Shown in pieces: positions 54,522-63,193 of a stretch of DNA of 64,000 bases (positions are counted from its first letter, which is position 1; every line of letters begins with the position of its first letter). Source of the DNA: Mesorhizobium sp. AR07 (GTDB lineage Bacteria; Pseudomonadota; Alphaproteobacteria; Rhizobiales; Rhizobiaceae); assembly GCF_024746815.1 (NCBI RefSeq), contig NZ_CP080525.1:3162001-3226000 (forward strand). The letters are read 5' to 3'. The translations under genes and the position numbers were made by a program. The notes below the pieces were generated by a model. The model ran no database searches. It was given only the letters and a program-made list of their open reading frames with translations, and had not been told where the DNA came from.

Positions 54522-56174
54522 CTAGCGGTCCAGCCTTACGGCCCTGATGTCCACGGGCGCTTCGATCTTCACCATCTCGAAGTCCGAGACCAGGATGTCG
54601 ATGCGCACCGTCCAGCGGCCGGGAACCGGGATGACGAGGTTGTCGACACGCCAGCTGCCGTCGCCGGGCTTGGTCGCCGCGCGCTTCAGCGGCTCGATGC
54701 CGGAATCGGGCTTCGACAACGCCAGCGTCACCTCCTTGGCGTCGAGCGGCCCGAAATCGCCGGTCATGATGATCATCGAAGCGACCACCGGTCCGGCATG
54801 GCCGGGCGTGATGCTGAGATCGGCCATCGCTTGCAGCGCATGGATATGGACCGAGACCGGCTGGGCGGCCGCGATCGCCAGTGCCCGTGGCGGCGGCGTG
54901 AAGCGCCAGCCCGCGGCAACGCCGAAAATCGCCAGCACGATCAACATCTCGACGCCGATCGAGCGAGCGAGCCTGCGCTGCACTTCCGTCGCTCCGGCCT
55001 CGGCCGCTGCGGTGAGTTTCCAGCGATTGACGGCGGCGAGCGTGAACAGAAAGACCAGCAATCCCAACTTGATCAGCAAAAGCTTGCCATAAGAAGTGCT
55101 GACCAGCGCCGCGGGCGTCTGCACCTGGATGATCGCCAACACGACGCCGGCGGCGACAAGTACGATCACGACGGGCAGGATCATGCGTGAGAACCGCCGC
55201 AGGATTGGCGCGGCCTCCGCCGATTGACCTTTCAGCACCAGGCCGAGCGGCATCAACGCGCCGGCCCATAAGGCGATGCCGGCGCCATGCAGGAACACCA
55301 TCGCCCGCGTCAGCCATTGCGGTTCGGCGGCACTGGCGTGGCCGCTGGCGGCAAGCGCGATCCCCACCCCGACCAGTCCAGCGAGCGCAAATGGCTTGGC
55401 GACCGCGCGCGGTCCGGCCAGCGATAGCAGGCCGAGTCCCAGCGCGATCAGGGCGACCAGCACCGTCCAGCCGAAGCTGGTGTCGAGCCCGGTCCGCCAG
55501 ATGACCGGCTGCGCCAGATGAGAGAGCGGCGCTTCGAGTGCATCGAGCCCCTGCAAGCCGAGCGACAAGGGTGCCGCGATTAGACCGCACAGGATGGACG
55601 CTATGACGAAACGCCGGCCGGCCTGTTCGCCCCGGGCCAGCCAGGCAAGGGCGAAGGCACCGCCGACGCCGAGGAAAAGGCCGATATAGAGAAGGACCTT
55701 GCCGATCCAGATCGCCGACCGCTGCGGCCAGTCGACGGCCTCGGGCACGGCCGGCGGCTCGCTTGGCGCGCCGATGGAAAACAGCAGCGAACCGCCGACC
55801 GGATGGCCATCGGCGGAGATGACACGCCAGCTCAGCACATGCGTGCCGGACTTGAGCGTCTGCGGATTGTCGATCTCGACCGTCTGGTCGCTGAGCCGAA
55901 AGGACGTCAGCGGAACCGGCGTACCGTCGGGCTTCACCAGGGTCAGCACCAGCGGCGAGACCGGCTCGCTGAAGGTCAATGAGAATTGTGCCGGCCCTTG
56001 TGTCAGCACCCCGCCGTCGGCCGGGTCGGTCCTGATCAACGCGGCATGGGCAAAGGCTGGATTTGTCGAGGCCATGACGACGAGCAGCATGACCATCGCC
56101 AACACCCCGCCGGCAACCCGGCCGACGAGCTTGCCGGCCATAGCGGCCGTCCTAAGTAGGGATATCGCGTTCAT
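54522..56174 (-). CDS. CopC-CopD fusion, copper resistance/uptake membrane protein
   Basis: A 550-aa protein. A signal peptide ends AFA before HAALIRTDPADGGVL, so the mature N terminus is the copper-binding His of CopC (domain to about residue 145). Eight or so membrane helices of CopD follow (about 175-440), then a C-terminal periplasmic domain (about 450-550) similar to YtkA-like/FixH-like domains (ITPGHAGPVVASMIIMTGDF). The single-chain form resembles YcnJ, a copper importer. The start was moved to the ATG at 56174. It is the last gene of the copper set. Confidence 0.87.
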   Translation of the reverse strand: MNAISLLRTAAMAGKLVGRVAGGVLAMVMLLVVMASTNPAFAHAALIRTDPADGGVLTQGPAQFSLTFSEPVSPLVLTLVKPDGTPVPLTSFRLSDQTVEIDNPQTLKSGTHVLSWRVISADGHPVGGSLLFSIGAPSEPPAVPEAVDWPQRSAIWIGKVLLYIGLFLGVGGAFALAWLARGEQAGRRFVIASILCGLIAAPLSLGLQGLDALEAPLSHLAQPVIWRTGLDTSFGWTVLVALIALGLGLLSLAGPRAVAKPFALAGLVGVGIALAASGHASAAEPQWLTRAMVFLHGAGIALWAGALMPLGLVLKGQSAEAAPILRRFSRMILPVVIVLVAAGVVLAIIQVQTPAALVSTSYGKLLLIKLGLLVFLFTLAAVNRWKLTAAAEAGATEVQRRLARSIGVEMLIVLAIFGVAAGWRFTPPPRALAIAAAQPVSVHIHALQAMADLSITPGHAGPVVASMIIMTGDFGPLDAKEVTLALSKPDSGIEPLKRAATKPGDGSWRVDNLVIPVPGRWTVRIDILVSDFEMVKIEAPVDIRAVRLDR

Positions 56175-56230
56175 GTCATCGCCATCGAAGCGGCGGCGCG
56201 CGCTCTCGATGAGGGCGCGCCGCCAGGAGA

Positions 56231-56749
56231 TCATTTCTTCGACAACAGCTTGATGCCGGGCGCCGGGTTCTCCAGCGCGTCTTCATCCTGCCCTGCCGCC
56301 GGGATCTCGATCCACCGATCGGTGGCGCCGTCGCATTCCTGGACCACCGGGAAGTAGAGTTTCTGGCCCGCGGGGAGATCCGCCGTCAGTGTCGCGCGGA
56401 AGACGAACTCGTCGTAAAATTCGTCCGGCAGGCTGCCACTGCTCCAGTCGACTTCCTTGACCCCATCGGTCACCGCCTGACCGTAGAGCTGGTAGGATTT
56501 GTCGTATTTGCCCTTCTTGGTCTGCAGCGTCCAGCCCGGCTTCGGCATCGGCTTCACCGCGATCACCCCTTCCGGAATCTGCACGCGCACGGCGGTCGTC
56601 GCCTTGCCGTCGCACCCGTGCGGCACGCGCAGGACAGCCTTATAGGTCGAGCCGACCGCCGCTTCCTGGGTTTCGAGCGTGATGTGCGCGAAGGCGGCAC
56701 TGGTTCCCAAGACAAGAAACGCGCCGGCCGACAGAAGATACTTGTTCAT
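56231..56749 (-). CDS. YcnI family copper-binding protein (DUF1775)
   Basis: A 172-aa periplasmic protein. Signal peptide cleavage after AAFA leaves HITLETQEAAVGSTYKA, the N-terminal His of the copper brace typical of YcnI. The conserved VPHGCDGKATTAVRVQIPEG and a single conserved Trp region with KPGWTLQTKKG follow. It lies between the PCuAC and CopC-CopD genes and probably hands copper between them. Confidence 0.9.
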   Translation of the reverse strand: MNKYLLSAGAFLVLGTSAAFAHITLETQEAAVGSTYKAVLRVPHGCDGKATTAVRVQIPEGVIAVKPMPKPGWTLQTKKGKYDKSYQLYGQAVTDGVKEVDWSSGSLPDEFYDEFVFRATLTADLPAGQKLYFPVVQECDGATDRWIEIPAAGQDEDALENPAPGIKLLSKK

Positions 56750-56788
56750 GATGGTCCCTCTGATTTTAAAGGTGTCGAACGGGCGCGA

Positions 56789-57331
56789 TCAGTTGGCGTG
56801 GTCATCCATGCCACCCATTTCGCCCATACCTTCGACAGCAAAATCCACGCTGACGGTGCCTGCCTTTTCGAAGGTCAGCGTGGCGGAGAACTTTTCGCCC
56901 TGCTTGGGTTGCCGCTTCAGGCCGATGAACATCAAATGATAGCCGCCAGGCGCAAGTGCCACCTTGCCGCCAGCCGGGATTTCCAGGCCGTCGGCAACCG
57001 GCCGCATGGTCATGACGCCGTCCTTGACGCCCATCTGATGCAGTTCGGCCTTTTCCGAGATGTCGGAGGAAATCGACAGCAGCCGGTCCGGCGCGTTACC
57101 TTTGTTGGTGACGGTGAAATAGCCGCCGGCGACCTTGGCGCCGGCCGGCGTGGCACGCGACCAGGGATGCCCGATCTCGAGATCGCCGACCTTGAATTCA
57201 TGCGCGAAGACAGTCGGGGCGCCGACGAACACCAGCGCAAAAGCCAGCACGGCGATGCAGAGACGCTGCTTGAAGCTGCGTAAAATGCTGCCGGGCATGG
57301 CACGCGCGGCGGTGCGGAAAAATTGGGACAT
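56789..57331 (-). CDS. PCu(A)C copper chaperone
   Basis: A 180-aa periplasmic copper chaperone. The signal region (to AHEF near residue 44) has a long n-region, so the ATG at 57298 (MPGSILRSFK) is an alternative start. Copper ligands follow the H-x(n)-M-x(n)-H-x-M pattern: ELHQMGVKDG, VMTMRPV and GGYHLMFIGL. The last segment GMGEMGGMDDHAN is Met/His-rich and may bind additional copper. PCuAC proteins load the CuA site of cytochrome c oxidase. Confidence 0.9.
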   Translation of the reverse strand: MSQFFRTAARAMPGSILRSFKQRLCIAVLAFALVFVGAPTVFAHEFKVGDLEIGHPWSRATPAGAKVAGGYFTVTNKGNAPDRLLSISSDISEKAELHQMGVKDGVMTMRPVADGLEIPAGGKVALAPGGYHLMFIGLKRQPKQGEKFSATLTFEKAGTVSVDFAVEGMGEMGGMDDHAN

Positions 57332-57429
57332 GGTTGCTCCATGATATGATGGTCCGCGCCGTTGCCGGTCGCGAACAGTTTGATCTTTGGATGGGTGGGC
57401 CTGCGAAAGGTTCCGCCGGGCAAACAGGC

Positions 57430-57813
57430 TCAGGCCTTCAGCGGCGGCGCGCGCGGGTTCGACGGCGAGCGCTCGCGCGCGAAGTCGAGATGGAGGATCG
57501 CCGGAAAGACGAAGGCGACTGCTTCAAAGGAAAGGCTGCCAAGCGCCAGGCCAGCCTCGGGCGGCGGCGCGAAGGCCGCCGAAGACATGCCGCAGCTGAG
57601 CACGCAGCATGCCGGCAGATGTGACGGCGGTGGGTTGCCGCCGGGAAGCTGGGCCGCCCCCTCACGGGTACAGATGACGTTGCCGAAGGCATCGAGTTGC
57701 GACGCATTCGGCCCGGTGCCGAAAGCGAACGCACCGAGCATCGACTGGAGTAACAGCAGACAGGCCGCGACAAGCGCGACCGGCATGCTCCACCGTCTCC
57801 GCCCCTTGTTCAA
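57430..57813 (-). CDS. DUF2946-like secreted/membrane protein of the copper gene set
   Basis: A 127-aa protein with one hydrophobic N-terminal segment (WSMPVALVAACLLLLQSMLG) and a ICTREGAAQLPGG motif followed by SHLPACCVLSCGM, Cys/His-rich as in DUF2946 family members found with copper genes. It is the first gene of the minus-strand copper set, about 98 bases before PCuAC. A metal-handling role is inferred from the residues and context. Confidence 0.7.
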   Translation of the reverse strand: MNKGRRRWSMPVALVAACLLLLQSMLGAFAFGTGPNASQLDAFGNVICTREGAAQLPGGNPPPSHLPACCVLSCGMSSAAFAPPPEAGLALGSLSFEAVAFVFPAILHLDFARERSPSNPRAPPLKA

Positions 57814-57924
57814 ATGAACTGCCTGCTCAAACCATCTGCCTCTTCAAGCAATCACCGGAGATATACCTACCACGGGACCGGGACGTCGAAAATCGTCAAA
57901 TCCAGGCTGCGGCAACGCGGCATA

Positions 57925-58827
57925 TCAGGATTTTTGTGGCGGCCGGCTTTCCGGGATCGAGGTCAGCAATGTCTGGCGCGCCGACTTCAGGTGCTTGCGG
58001 CAGGCGGCATCGACCTTGCCGAGGTCGCGCGATTTGAGCGCCTCGATATAGGCGAGATGCTCACCGATCGCGACCTCGTTGCGCTCGCGCTCCTGTGCCT
58101 TGTTCCACTGGTAGTGGTAGTGGAAGATCATGGCGATGACGTCGTAGAAATCGACGATGAAGCGGTTGTGCGACGCCCGGTGGATGAGCCGGTGGAGGCG
58201 CTCGTCCAGCTCCGAGAATTCGGTAAAACGGGTGGCGATCTCGCTTGCCAGCCGGCGATGCTCGTCTTCCAGCCTGTCGAGATCGGCCCACACCGCGCTG
58301 TCCCGCGGCAGGGCGGCGAAGGCTGCCGCCGAGCGCAGTTCGAACATCTCGCGGATTTCGGTCAGCTCCAGCGCGAAGGCGCGGGTAAAACCCTTCAGCA
58401 CCCAATGGCTGTTGCGGCGCTTCTCGATCAGGCCGAAGCGGGAGAAGCGGATCAGGAACTCGCGCACGCTGGTGGTGCCGACGCCGATCTCGCGCGCCAG
58501 TTCGAGCTCGTTGATCTGCATGCCGGCCTCGGCGCCGCCGGCGAGCAGTCTGCGCATGAACGACCGCTCGATGATTTCGGCCAATGTGTCGGTCTCTTCC
58601 TCGGGGAAGAAATCATCGGGGCGCGGTTCGCGCAGTACTGTCTTGGCACGCTTGTTCCAGGCGATCAGCCCGGTCTCTTCCATGCGCGCCAGAATGGTGC
58701 GGACGGTCGTGCGGCTGACGCCAAGCAAGGTGCCCAGTTCCGGCTCCGAAGGCAGGCTGCGCGTTTCGTCGAGCAGCCGCAGGCAGCGGTTGTAGGCATC
58801 CTTGTAGACGTTGTTGCTCTTCGACAT
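57925..58827 (-). CDS. GntR family transcriptional regulator, double winged-helix type
   Basis: A 300-aa regulator starting MSKSNNVYKDAYNRCLRLLD. Two winged-helix segments are visible: LPSEPELGTLLGVSRTTVRT then LELAREIGVGTTSVREFLIR. The C-terminal helical domain (about 165-290) is FCD-like with ELTEIREMFELRSAAAFAAL and HRLIHRASHNRFIVDFYD. The start was moved to the ATG at 58827. It is divergent from the UxaA-type dehydratase gene, with a palindrome between, and probably regulates it. Confidence 0.85.
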   Translation of the reverse strand: MSKSNNVYKDAYNRCLRLLDETRSLPSEPELGTLLGVSRTTVRTILARMEETGLIAWNKRAKTVLREPRPDDFFPEEETDTLAEIIERSFMRRLLAGGAEAGMQINELELAREIGVGTTSVREFLIRFSRFGLIEKRRNSHWVLKGFTRAFALELTEIREMFELRSAAAFAALPRDSAVWADLDRLEDEHRRLASEIATRFTEFSELDERLHRLIHRASHNRFIVDFYDVIAMIFHYHYQWNKAQERERNEVAIGEHLAYIEALKSRDLGKVDAACRKHLKSARQTLLTSIPESRPPQKS

Positions 58828-58983
58828 CCCTGACCCGTTGCACACCGGCGCTTGCGGCGGCCGGTTTGAAGCGCAATATGACGTTCCCCCGACCCTGAAA
58901 AGCGAAATCGCTTTCTGGAACACCCGAGGATATGCGGAACTCCCCAGCGAAAAAACAATTGACGCAAAACTGTTTTTTCACGA

Positions 58984-59002
58984 TAAAAGACATTATCTTT
59001 TA
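58984..59002. promoter_or_regulatory. Candidate operator between the GntR regulator and the dehydratase gene
   Basis: TAAAAGA (58984-58990) and TCTTTTA (58996-59002) form a perfect 7-bp inverted repeat with spacer CATTA. It lies 54 bases before the dehydratase start in the AT-richest part of the divergent region, a suitable site for the adjacent GntR-type repressor. Confidence 0.55.
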
Positions 59003-59055
59003 ACGAGCGCGTGTCAATCCGCCCGCGCATCCCAGGATCACCCAGGAAACCGCCC

Positions 59056-60561
59056 GTGAACGCCTCCAACAGCATTCTTCTGTCCCCCGCCGACAATGTC
59101 GCGGTCGCCAACGGCCGCATCGAGATCGGCACCGCGCTGCCAGGCGGCGCCGTTGCCGCCGCCCTGATCGAGCCTGGCCACAAGGTGGCGATCAAGCCGA
59201 TCGCCGCCGGCGAGTCGGTGGTGAAATACGCCCAGGCAATCGGTCGCGCCACCCAGGACATCGCGCCGGGCGAGCACGTTCATTCGCACAATCTGGTTTT
59301 CGAATCCGGCCGCTTGCCGGTGGTGCCGCCGAGCGAGGCCGAGCACGCAACCGAGGCCGACCGCGCCCGCACCTTCATGGGCTATCGCCGCGCCGACGGC
59401 CGTGCCGGCACGCGCAACTTCATCGGCATCGTCGCCAGCGTCAATTGCTCGGCCACCGTCTGCCATGCCATCGCCGACCAGGCCAACCGCACGCTGCTGC
59501 CCAAATATCCCGGCATTGACGGCTTCGTACCGATCGTCCACGGCCAGGGCTGCGGCATGAGCGGCACCGGCGACGGCATGATGGTGCTGCACCGCACACT
59601 GGCCGGCTATGCCCGCCATCCGAATTTCGGCGGCGTGCTGATGGTCGGGCTCGGCTGCGAGGTCAACCAGCTCACCCTTTACGGCCAGAAGGGCGTCGCC
59701 GCCGGCAAACGCCATTTCAACATTCAGGACGCCGGCGGTTCGCGCAAATCGGTCGAAAAGGCAATGCTGGTGCTGGCCGAAATCGCCGAGGAAGTCGGTC
59801 AATTGAAGCGTGAGCCGATCCCGGTCAGCGAAATCGTCGTCGGCCTGCAATGCGGCGGCTCCGACGGCATGTCGGGCATCACGGCCAATCCCGCATTGGG
59901 CGCGGCCGTCGATATCCTCGCCGGCGTCGGTGGCATCGGCATCCTTTCCGAGACGACGGAAATCTATGGCGCCGAGCACCTGCTCGCCTACCGCGCGGCA
60001 ACGCCGGAGATCGCCCAGAAGCTCGACGGTTTCGTGAAGTGGTGGGAGGATCACGTCGCCAAGCACGGCGCCTCGATCGACAACAACCCGTCGCCCGGCA
60101 ACAAGCGTGGTGGCCTCACCACCATTCTGGAGAAGTCGCTGGGCGCAGTCGCCAAGGGCGGCCAGACGCCGCTTAACGGCGTCTTCGGCTATGCCGAAAA
60201 GGTCACCGGCAACGGACTGGTGTTCATGGACACGCCCGGCTACGACCCGGTCTCGGCCACCGGCCAGGTGGCGGGCGGCGCCAACATCATCGTCTTCACC
60301 ACCGGCCGCGGTTCGTGCTTTGGCTGCCGGCCGACGCCGTCGATCAAGGTCGCCAGCAACTCGACCATGTATCACACCATGGAAGAGGACATGGACGTCA
60401 ATTGCGGCGTCATCGCCTCGGGCGAAAAGACCATCGCCGGCATGGGCCGCGAGATCTTCGAACTGATCGTCGAGACGGCTTCCGGCCGCAAGACCAAGAG
60501 CGAAGACTTCGGCTACGGCGATAACGAGTTCGTGCCCTGGCATCTTGGCGCAACGCTCTAA
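59056..60561 (+). CDS. UxaA family hydrolyase/altronate dehydratase-like protein
   Basis: A 501-aa sugar acid dehydratase. The N-terminal SAF domain (about 1-90) contains PAGESVVKYAQAIGRATQDI-like sequence (here IAAGESVVKYAQAIG), and the UxaA domain carries Cys-rich motifs: VHGQGCGMSGTG, VGLGCEVNQL, VGLQCGGSDGMSG and GRGSCFGCRPTPSIKVASNS. Family members dehydrate altronate, galactarate or related acids. GTG at 59056 has AGGAA seven bases before; upstream sequence is intergenic in type. It is 123 bases before an aldo-keto reductase gene on the same strand. Confidence 0.88.
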   Translation: MNASNSILLSPADNVAVANGRIEIGTALPGGAVAAALIEPGHKVAIKPIAAGESVVKYAQAIGRATQDIAPGEHVHSHNLVFESGRLPVVPPSEAEHATEADRARTFMGYRRADGRAGTRNFIGIVASVNCSATVCHAIADQANRTLLPKYPGIDGFVPIVHGQGCGMSGTGDGMMVLHRTLAGYARHPNFGGVLMVGLGCEVNQLTLYGQKGVAAGKRHFNIQDAGGSRKSVEKAMLVLAEIAEEVGQLKREPIPVSEIVVGLQCGGSDGMSGITANPALGAAVDILAGVGGIGILSETTEIYGAEHLLAYRAATPEIAQKLDGFVKWWEDHVAKHGASIDNNPSPGNKRGGLTTILEKSLGAVAKGGQTPLNGVFGYAEKVTGNGLVFMDTPGYDPVSATGQVAGGANIIVFTTGRGSCFGCRPTPSIKVASNSTMYHTMEEDMDVNCGVIASGEKTIAGMGREIFELIVETASGRKTKSEDFGYGDNEFVPWHLGATL

Positions 60562-60684
60562 CTCATTGTTTTTTCGCAATTCCGGGCGGAAAACCGCTGC
60601 ACACTTTTCCTGGAATTGCTCTAGATTTGATTGATATCTGAAGACGGCCAGCCCGGACAACGGTCGGGAACGGGGAGGTTTCGC

Positions 60685-61683
60685 ATGGAGAAACGCCGCA
60701 TCGGCAAGACGGCGCTCGAAGTCACCGAGGTCAGCTTCGGCGGCGCGGCACTCGGCGGCCTCTACCGCGCCTGTTCGCGCGAGGCGGCGATGGAGACCTT
60801 GCAAGGCGCCTGGGAGGCCGGTCTGCGCTATTTCGACACCGCGCCCTTCTACGGTTTCGGCCTGTCGGAACGCCGCTTCGGCGACTTCCTGCGCTACAAG
60901 CCGCGCGATTCCTATGTGCTGTCGACCAAGGTCGGCCGCCTGTTCCGCCCAGTGCCGGACGACCAGGTTCCCGATCATTCCTATGTCGATCCGCTGCCCT
61001 TCGCGCTGGACTATGACTATTCCTATGACGGCATCATGCGTTCGGTCGAGTTCAGCTATGCGCGCCTTGGCCTCAACAAGATCGACATCCTGTTCGTCCA
61101 TGACATCGGCGCCTATACGCATGGCGTCGAGAAGACCAAGCTGCATTTCCGCGAGTTGATGGATGGCGGCCTCAAGGCGCTCGAAGAGCTGAAGCGATCC
61201 GGCGTCATCTCCGCCTATGGGCTTGGTGTCAACGAGGTCCAGATCTGCCTCGACGTGATGCGCCGGGCGCCGCTCGACTGCATCCTGCTTGCCAGCCGCT
61301 ATTCCTTGCTCGACCGCAGCGCGGAAGCGGAACTGCTGCCGCTGTGCCGGGCGCGACAGACGTCACTGGTCATCGGCGGCGTGTTCAACTCCGGCATCCT
61401 GGCGACCGGGCCTGTGCAAGGCGCGCATTTCGATTATCGCCCCGCCAGCCACGATGTGCTCGACCGCGTCGGTGCCATGGAAAGGATCGCCACCGAGGGC
61501 GGTTATCCGCTGGCCGCTGCCGCGTTTCAGTTTCCCTTGCATGAACCCGCGGTCGCCACGGTGCTGACCGGCACCGCCAAGCTGGCAAACCTGACCCGCA
61601 ATCTCGAACTACTCGACGTCGACGTGCCGGAGACGGAATATGCCAAATACCGTCCCTATACGCTGGTGCAGGAGCAGGCGTGA
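60685..61683 (+). CDS. Aldo-keto reductase (aldose/fucose dehydrogenase-like)
   Basis: A 332-aa enzyme of the D-threo-aldose 1-dehydrogenase/L-fucose dehydrogenase group. It starts MEKRRIGKTALEVTEVSFGG with GGGGAGG upstream at 60672-60678. Catalytic motifs are YFDTAPFYGFGLSERRFG (Asp and Tyr), VLSTKVGRLF (Lys) and FVHDIGAYTHG (His). Next to a sugar acid dehydratase and a sugar ABC system, it probably oxidises an imported aldose to a lactone. Confidence 0.85.
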   Translation: MEKRRIGKTALEVTEVSFGGAALGGLYRACSREAAMETLQGAWEAGLRYFDTAPFYGFGLSERRFGDFLRYKPRDSYVLSTKVGRLFRPVPDDQVPDHSYVDPLPFALDYDYSYDGIMRSVEFSYARLGLNKIDILFVHDIGAYTHGVEKTKLHFRELMDGGLKALEELKRSGVISAYGLGVNEVQICLDVMRRAPLDCILLASRYSLLDRSAEAELLPLCRARQTSLVIGGVFNSGILATGPVQGAHFDYRPASHDVLDRVGAMERIATEGGYPLAAAAFQFPLHEPAVATVLTGTAKLANLTRNLELLDVDVPETEYAKYRPYTLVQEQA

Positions 61684-62021
61684 AACTCGTGTCCGCTCGC
61701 AGTGAACGGGTGATCCAGGTCTCACATTCTTGCGATCCCAGAAAAGAATGAACATTCCATATTGACGAAATGATGGAATTAATATTCCATACGTTCACGG
61801 AACGGAAACGGGAGCGTTTATCGGCGGCAAGGGAGGAGCGGCGCGGCGATCTGGCCCTGCCAGACCTCGGCAGGACTGGCGCGAAACAGCGCTTGCATCG
61901 GCAGGGTCGATGCACTATCAAAACATGGCAACTGTTTTTTATTGATAAAGTTCTGTTTGGGCCGCGCCTATCCAAGCGGAGCTTCCGTAACGTTCACCGG
62001 GCGACTTAGGGAGGAAACCTA
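61684..62021. other. 338-base intergenic region before the CUT2 sugar ABC operon
   Basis: No convincing gene is present; a 79-codon open stretch (61770-62009) lacks a ribosome binding site and has unusual composition. The AT-rich part at 61740-61795 contains three related half-sites and a TTGACG -35-like box. Confidence 0.6.
61754..61790. promoter_or_regulatory. Three-half-site operator with promoter elements for the sugar ABC operon
   Basis: ATTCCAT occurs at 61754-61760 and 61784-61790 and its complement ATGGAAT at 61773-61779. The right pair forms a perfect 7-bp palindrome with spacer TAAT. TTGACG at 61762-61767 fits a -35 box, which would place the -10 region inside the palindrome, as expected for a repressor site. 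Confidence 0.6.
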
Positions 62022-63017
62022 ATGAAATTCGTGACCAGCATTCTCAACCGCCGCGCGGTCGTGGCTCTTGCGGCCGCCTCCATGCTTGCCGGCGTGATGC
62101 ACTCGGCTCCGGCTTCGGCGGCGGACGTGACCATCCCGATCATCGTCAAGGACACCACGTCCTTCTATTGGCAGATCGTTCTGGCCGGAGCCCGTAAGGC
62201 AGGCAAGGACCTGGGCGTCAATGTTCCGGAACTCGGCGCACAGGCAGAAACCGACGTCAACGGCCAGATTTCGATCCTGGAAAACGCCGTTGCTGGCAAC
62301 CCGGCCGCGGTCGTCATCTCGCCGACCGAGTTCAAGGCACTTGGCAAGCCGATCGATGAAGCCGCCGCCAAGGTCAAGGTCATCGGCATCGACTCCGGCG
62401 CCGACTCCAAGGCCTTCACCTCGTTCCTCACCACCGACAACGTCCAGGGCGGCCGTGTCGCAGCTGACGGTCTCGCCGCGGCCATCGGCGCTGCCAATGG
62501 CGGCAAGGTCGAAGGCAAGGTTGCCCTGATAACGGCACTTCCCGGCGCCGGCTCGCTCGAACAGCGCGCCCAGGGCTTCAAGGAAGAGCTCAAGGCGAAA
62601 TATCCTGGCCTTGTGCTGGTGGCCGACAAATATGCTGACGGCCAGGCCACGACCGGCCTCAACATCGCGACCGACCTGATCACCGCCAACCCGGATCTGA
62701 AGGGCATCTTCGCCTCCAACCTGATCATGGCGCAGGGCGTCGGTCAGGCTGTGGCCGAGAACAACCTTGCCGGCAAACTGGCCCTGATCGGCTTCGACAG
62801 CGACGAGAAGCTGATCAAGTTCCTCAACGACGGCGTCATTTCCGGCCTCGTCGTCCAGGATCCGTACCGGATGGGCTATGACGGCATCAAGACCGCGCTT
62901 GCCGCCTCGAAGGGCGAGAAGGTCGAGGCCAATGTCGATACCGGCGCCAATCTGGTGACCAAGGCCAATATGAAAGAGCCGAAGATCGACGCGCTGCTCA
63001 ACCCGAAGCTGAAGTAA
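62022..63017 (+). CDS. Sugar ABC transporter substrate-binding protein (RbsB type, CUT2)
   Basis: A 331-aa periplasmic binding protein of the ribose/xylose family (Peripla_BP_4). Sec signal with cleavage near ASAA; mature start DVTIPIIVKDTTSFYWQIVL. Ligand-binding features include GVNVPELGAQAETDVNGQIS, VKVIGIDSGADSKAF and LIGFDSDEKLIKFL. GGGAGGAA precedes the ATG. A hairpin follows the stop, then the ATPase gene. The sugar is unknown but the adjacent aldose dehydrogenase and dehydratase suggest an aldose. Confidence 0.9.
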   Translation: MKFVTSILNRRAVVALAAASMLAGVMHSAPASAADVTIPIIVKDTTSFYWQIVLAGARKAGKDLGVNVPELGAQAETDVNGQISILENAVAGNPAAVVISPTEFKALGKPIDEAAAKVKVIGIDSGADSKAFTSFLTTDNVQGGRVAADGLAAAIGAANGGKVEGKVALITALPGAGSLEQRAQGFKEELKAKYPGLVLVADKYADGQATTGLNIATDLITANPDLKGIFASNLIMAQGVGQAVAENNLAGKLALIGFDSDEKLIKFLNDGVISGLVVQDPYRMGYDGIKTALAASKGEKVEANVDTGANLVTKANMKEPKIDALLNPKLK

Positions 63018-63038
63018 GAGCAAGGCAGTATCGAAATC

Positions 63039-63065
63039 GTCTCCGGGGCTTCGTGCCCCGGAGAC
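63039..63065. terminator. Intercistronic hairpin after the binding-protein gene
   Basis: GTCTCCGGGGC (63039-63049) pairs with GCCCCGGAGAC (63055-63065) around loop TTCGT, with no U-tract. Such hairpins between binding-protein and ATPase genes stabilise the upstream mRNA or partly terminate, giving more binding protein than transporter. Confidence 0.6.
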
Positions 63066-63160
63066 ATAGGCTGCCAGCACAAACGGCTTGGCAATCCGCA
63101 GGCTTAAGCTAGGCTGTGTTTCGGGGGCATATCCTTGCCTCGCCGCGTGCCAATCGTGAG

Positions 63161-63186
63161 GCCAATCTGGGAGGCCAATCTGGGAG
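63161..63186 (+). repeat. 13-bp tandem duplication over the ribosome binding site of the ATPase gene
   Basis: GCCAATCTGGGAG occurs twice without a gap (63161-63173 and 63174-63186), the second copy giving GGGAGG eight bases or so before the ATG at 63194. A second Shine-Dalgarno copy is therefore present 13 bases upstream. Confidence 0.8.
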
Positions 63187-63193
63187 GATTGTC

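Noticed and set aside
59038..61146. A 702-codon open frame on the - strand
   Set aside because: It is antisense to the UxaA-type dehydratase and aldo-keto reductase genes, with no start context or domain.
61770..62009. A 79-codon frame before the CUT2 binding-protein gene
   Set aside because: It starts inside the operator region, has no Shine-Dalgarno sequence and no recognisable features.
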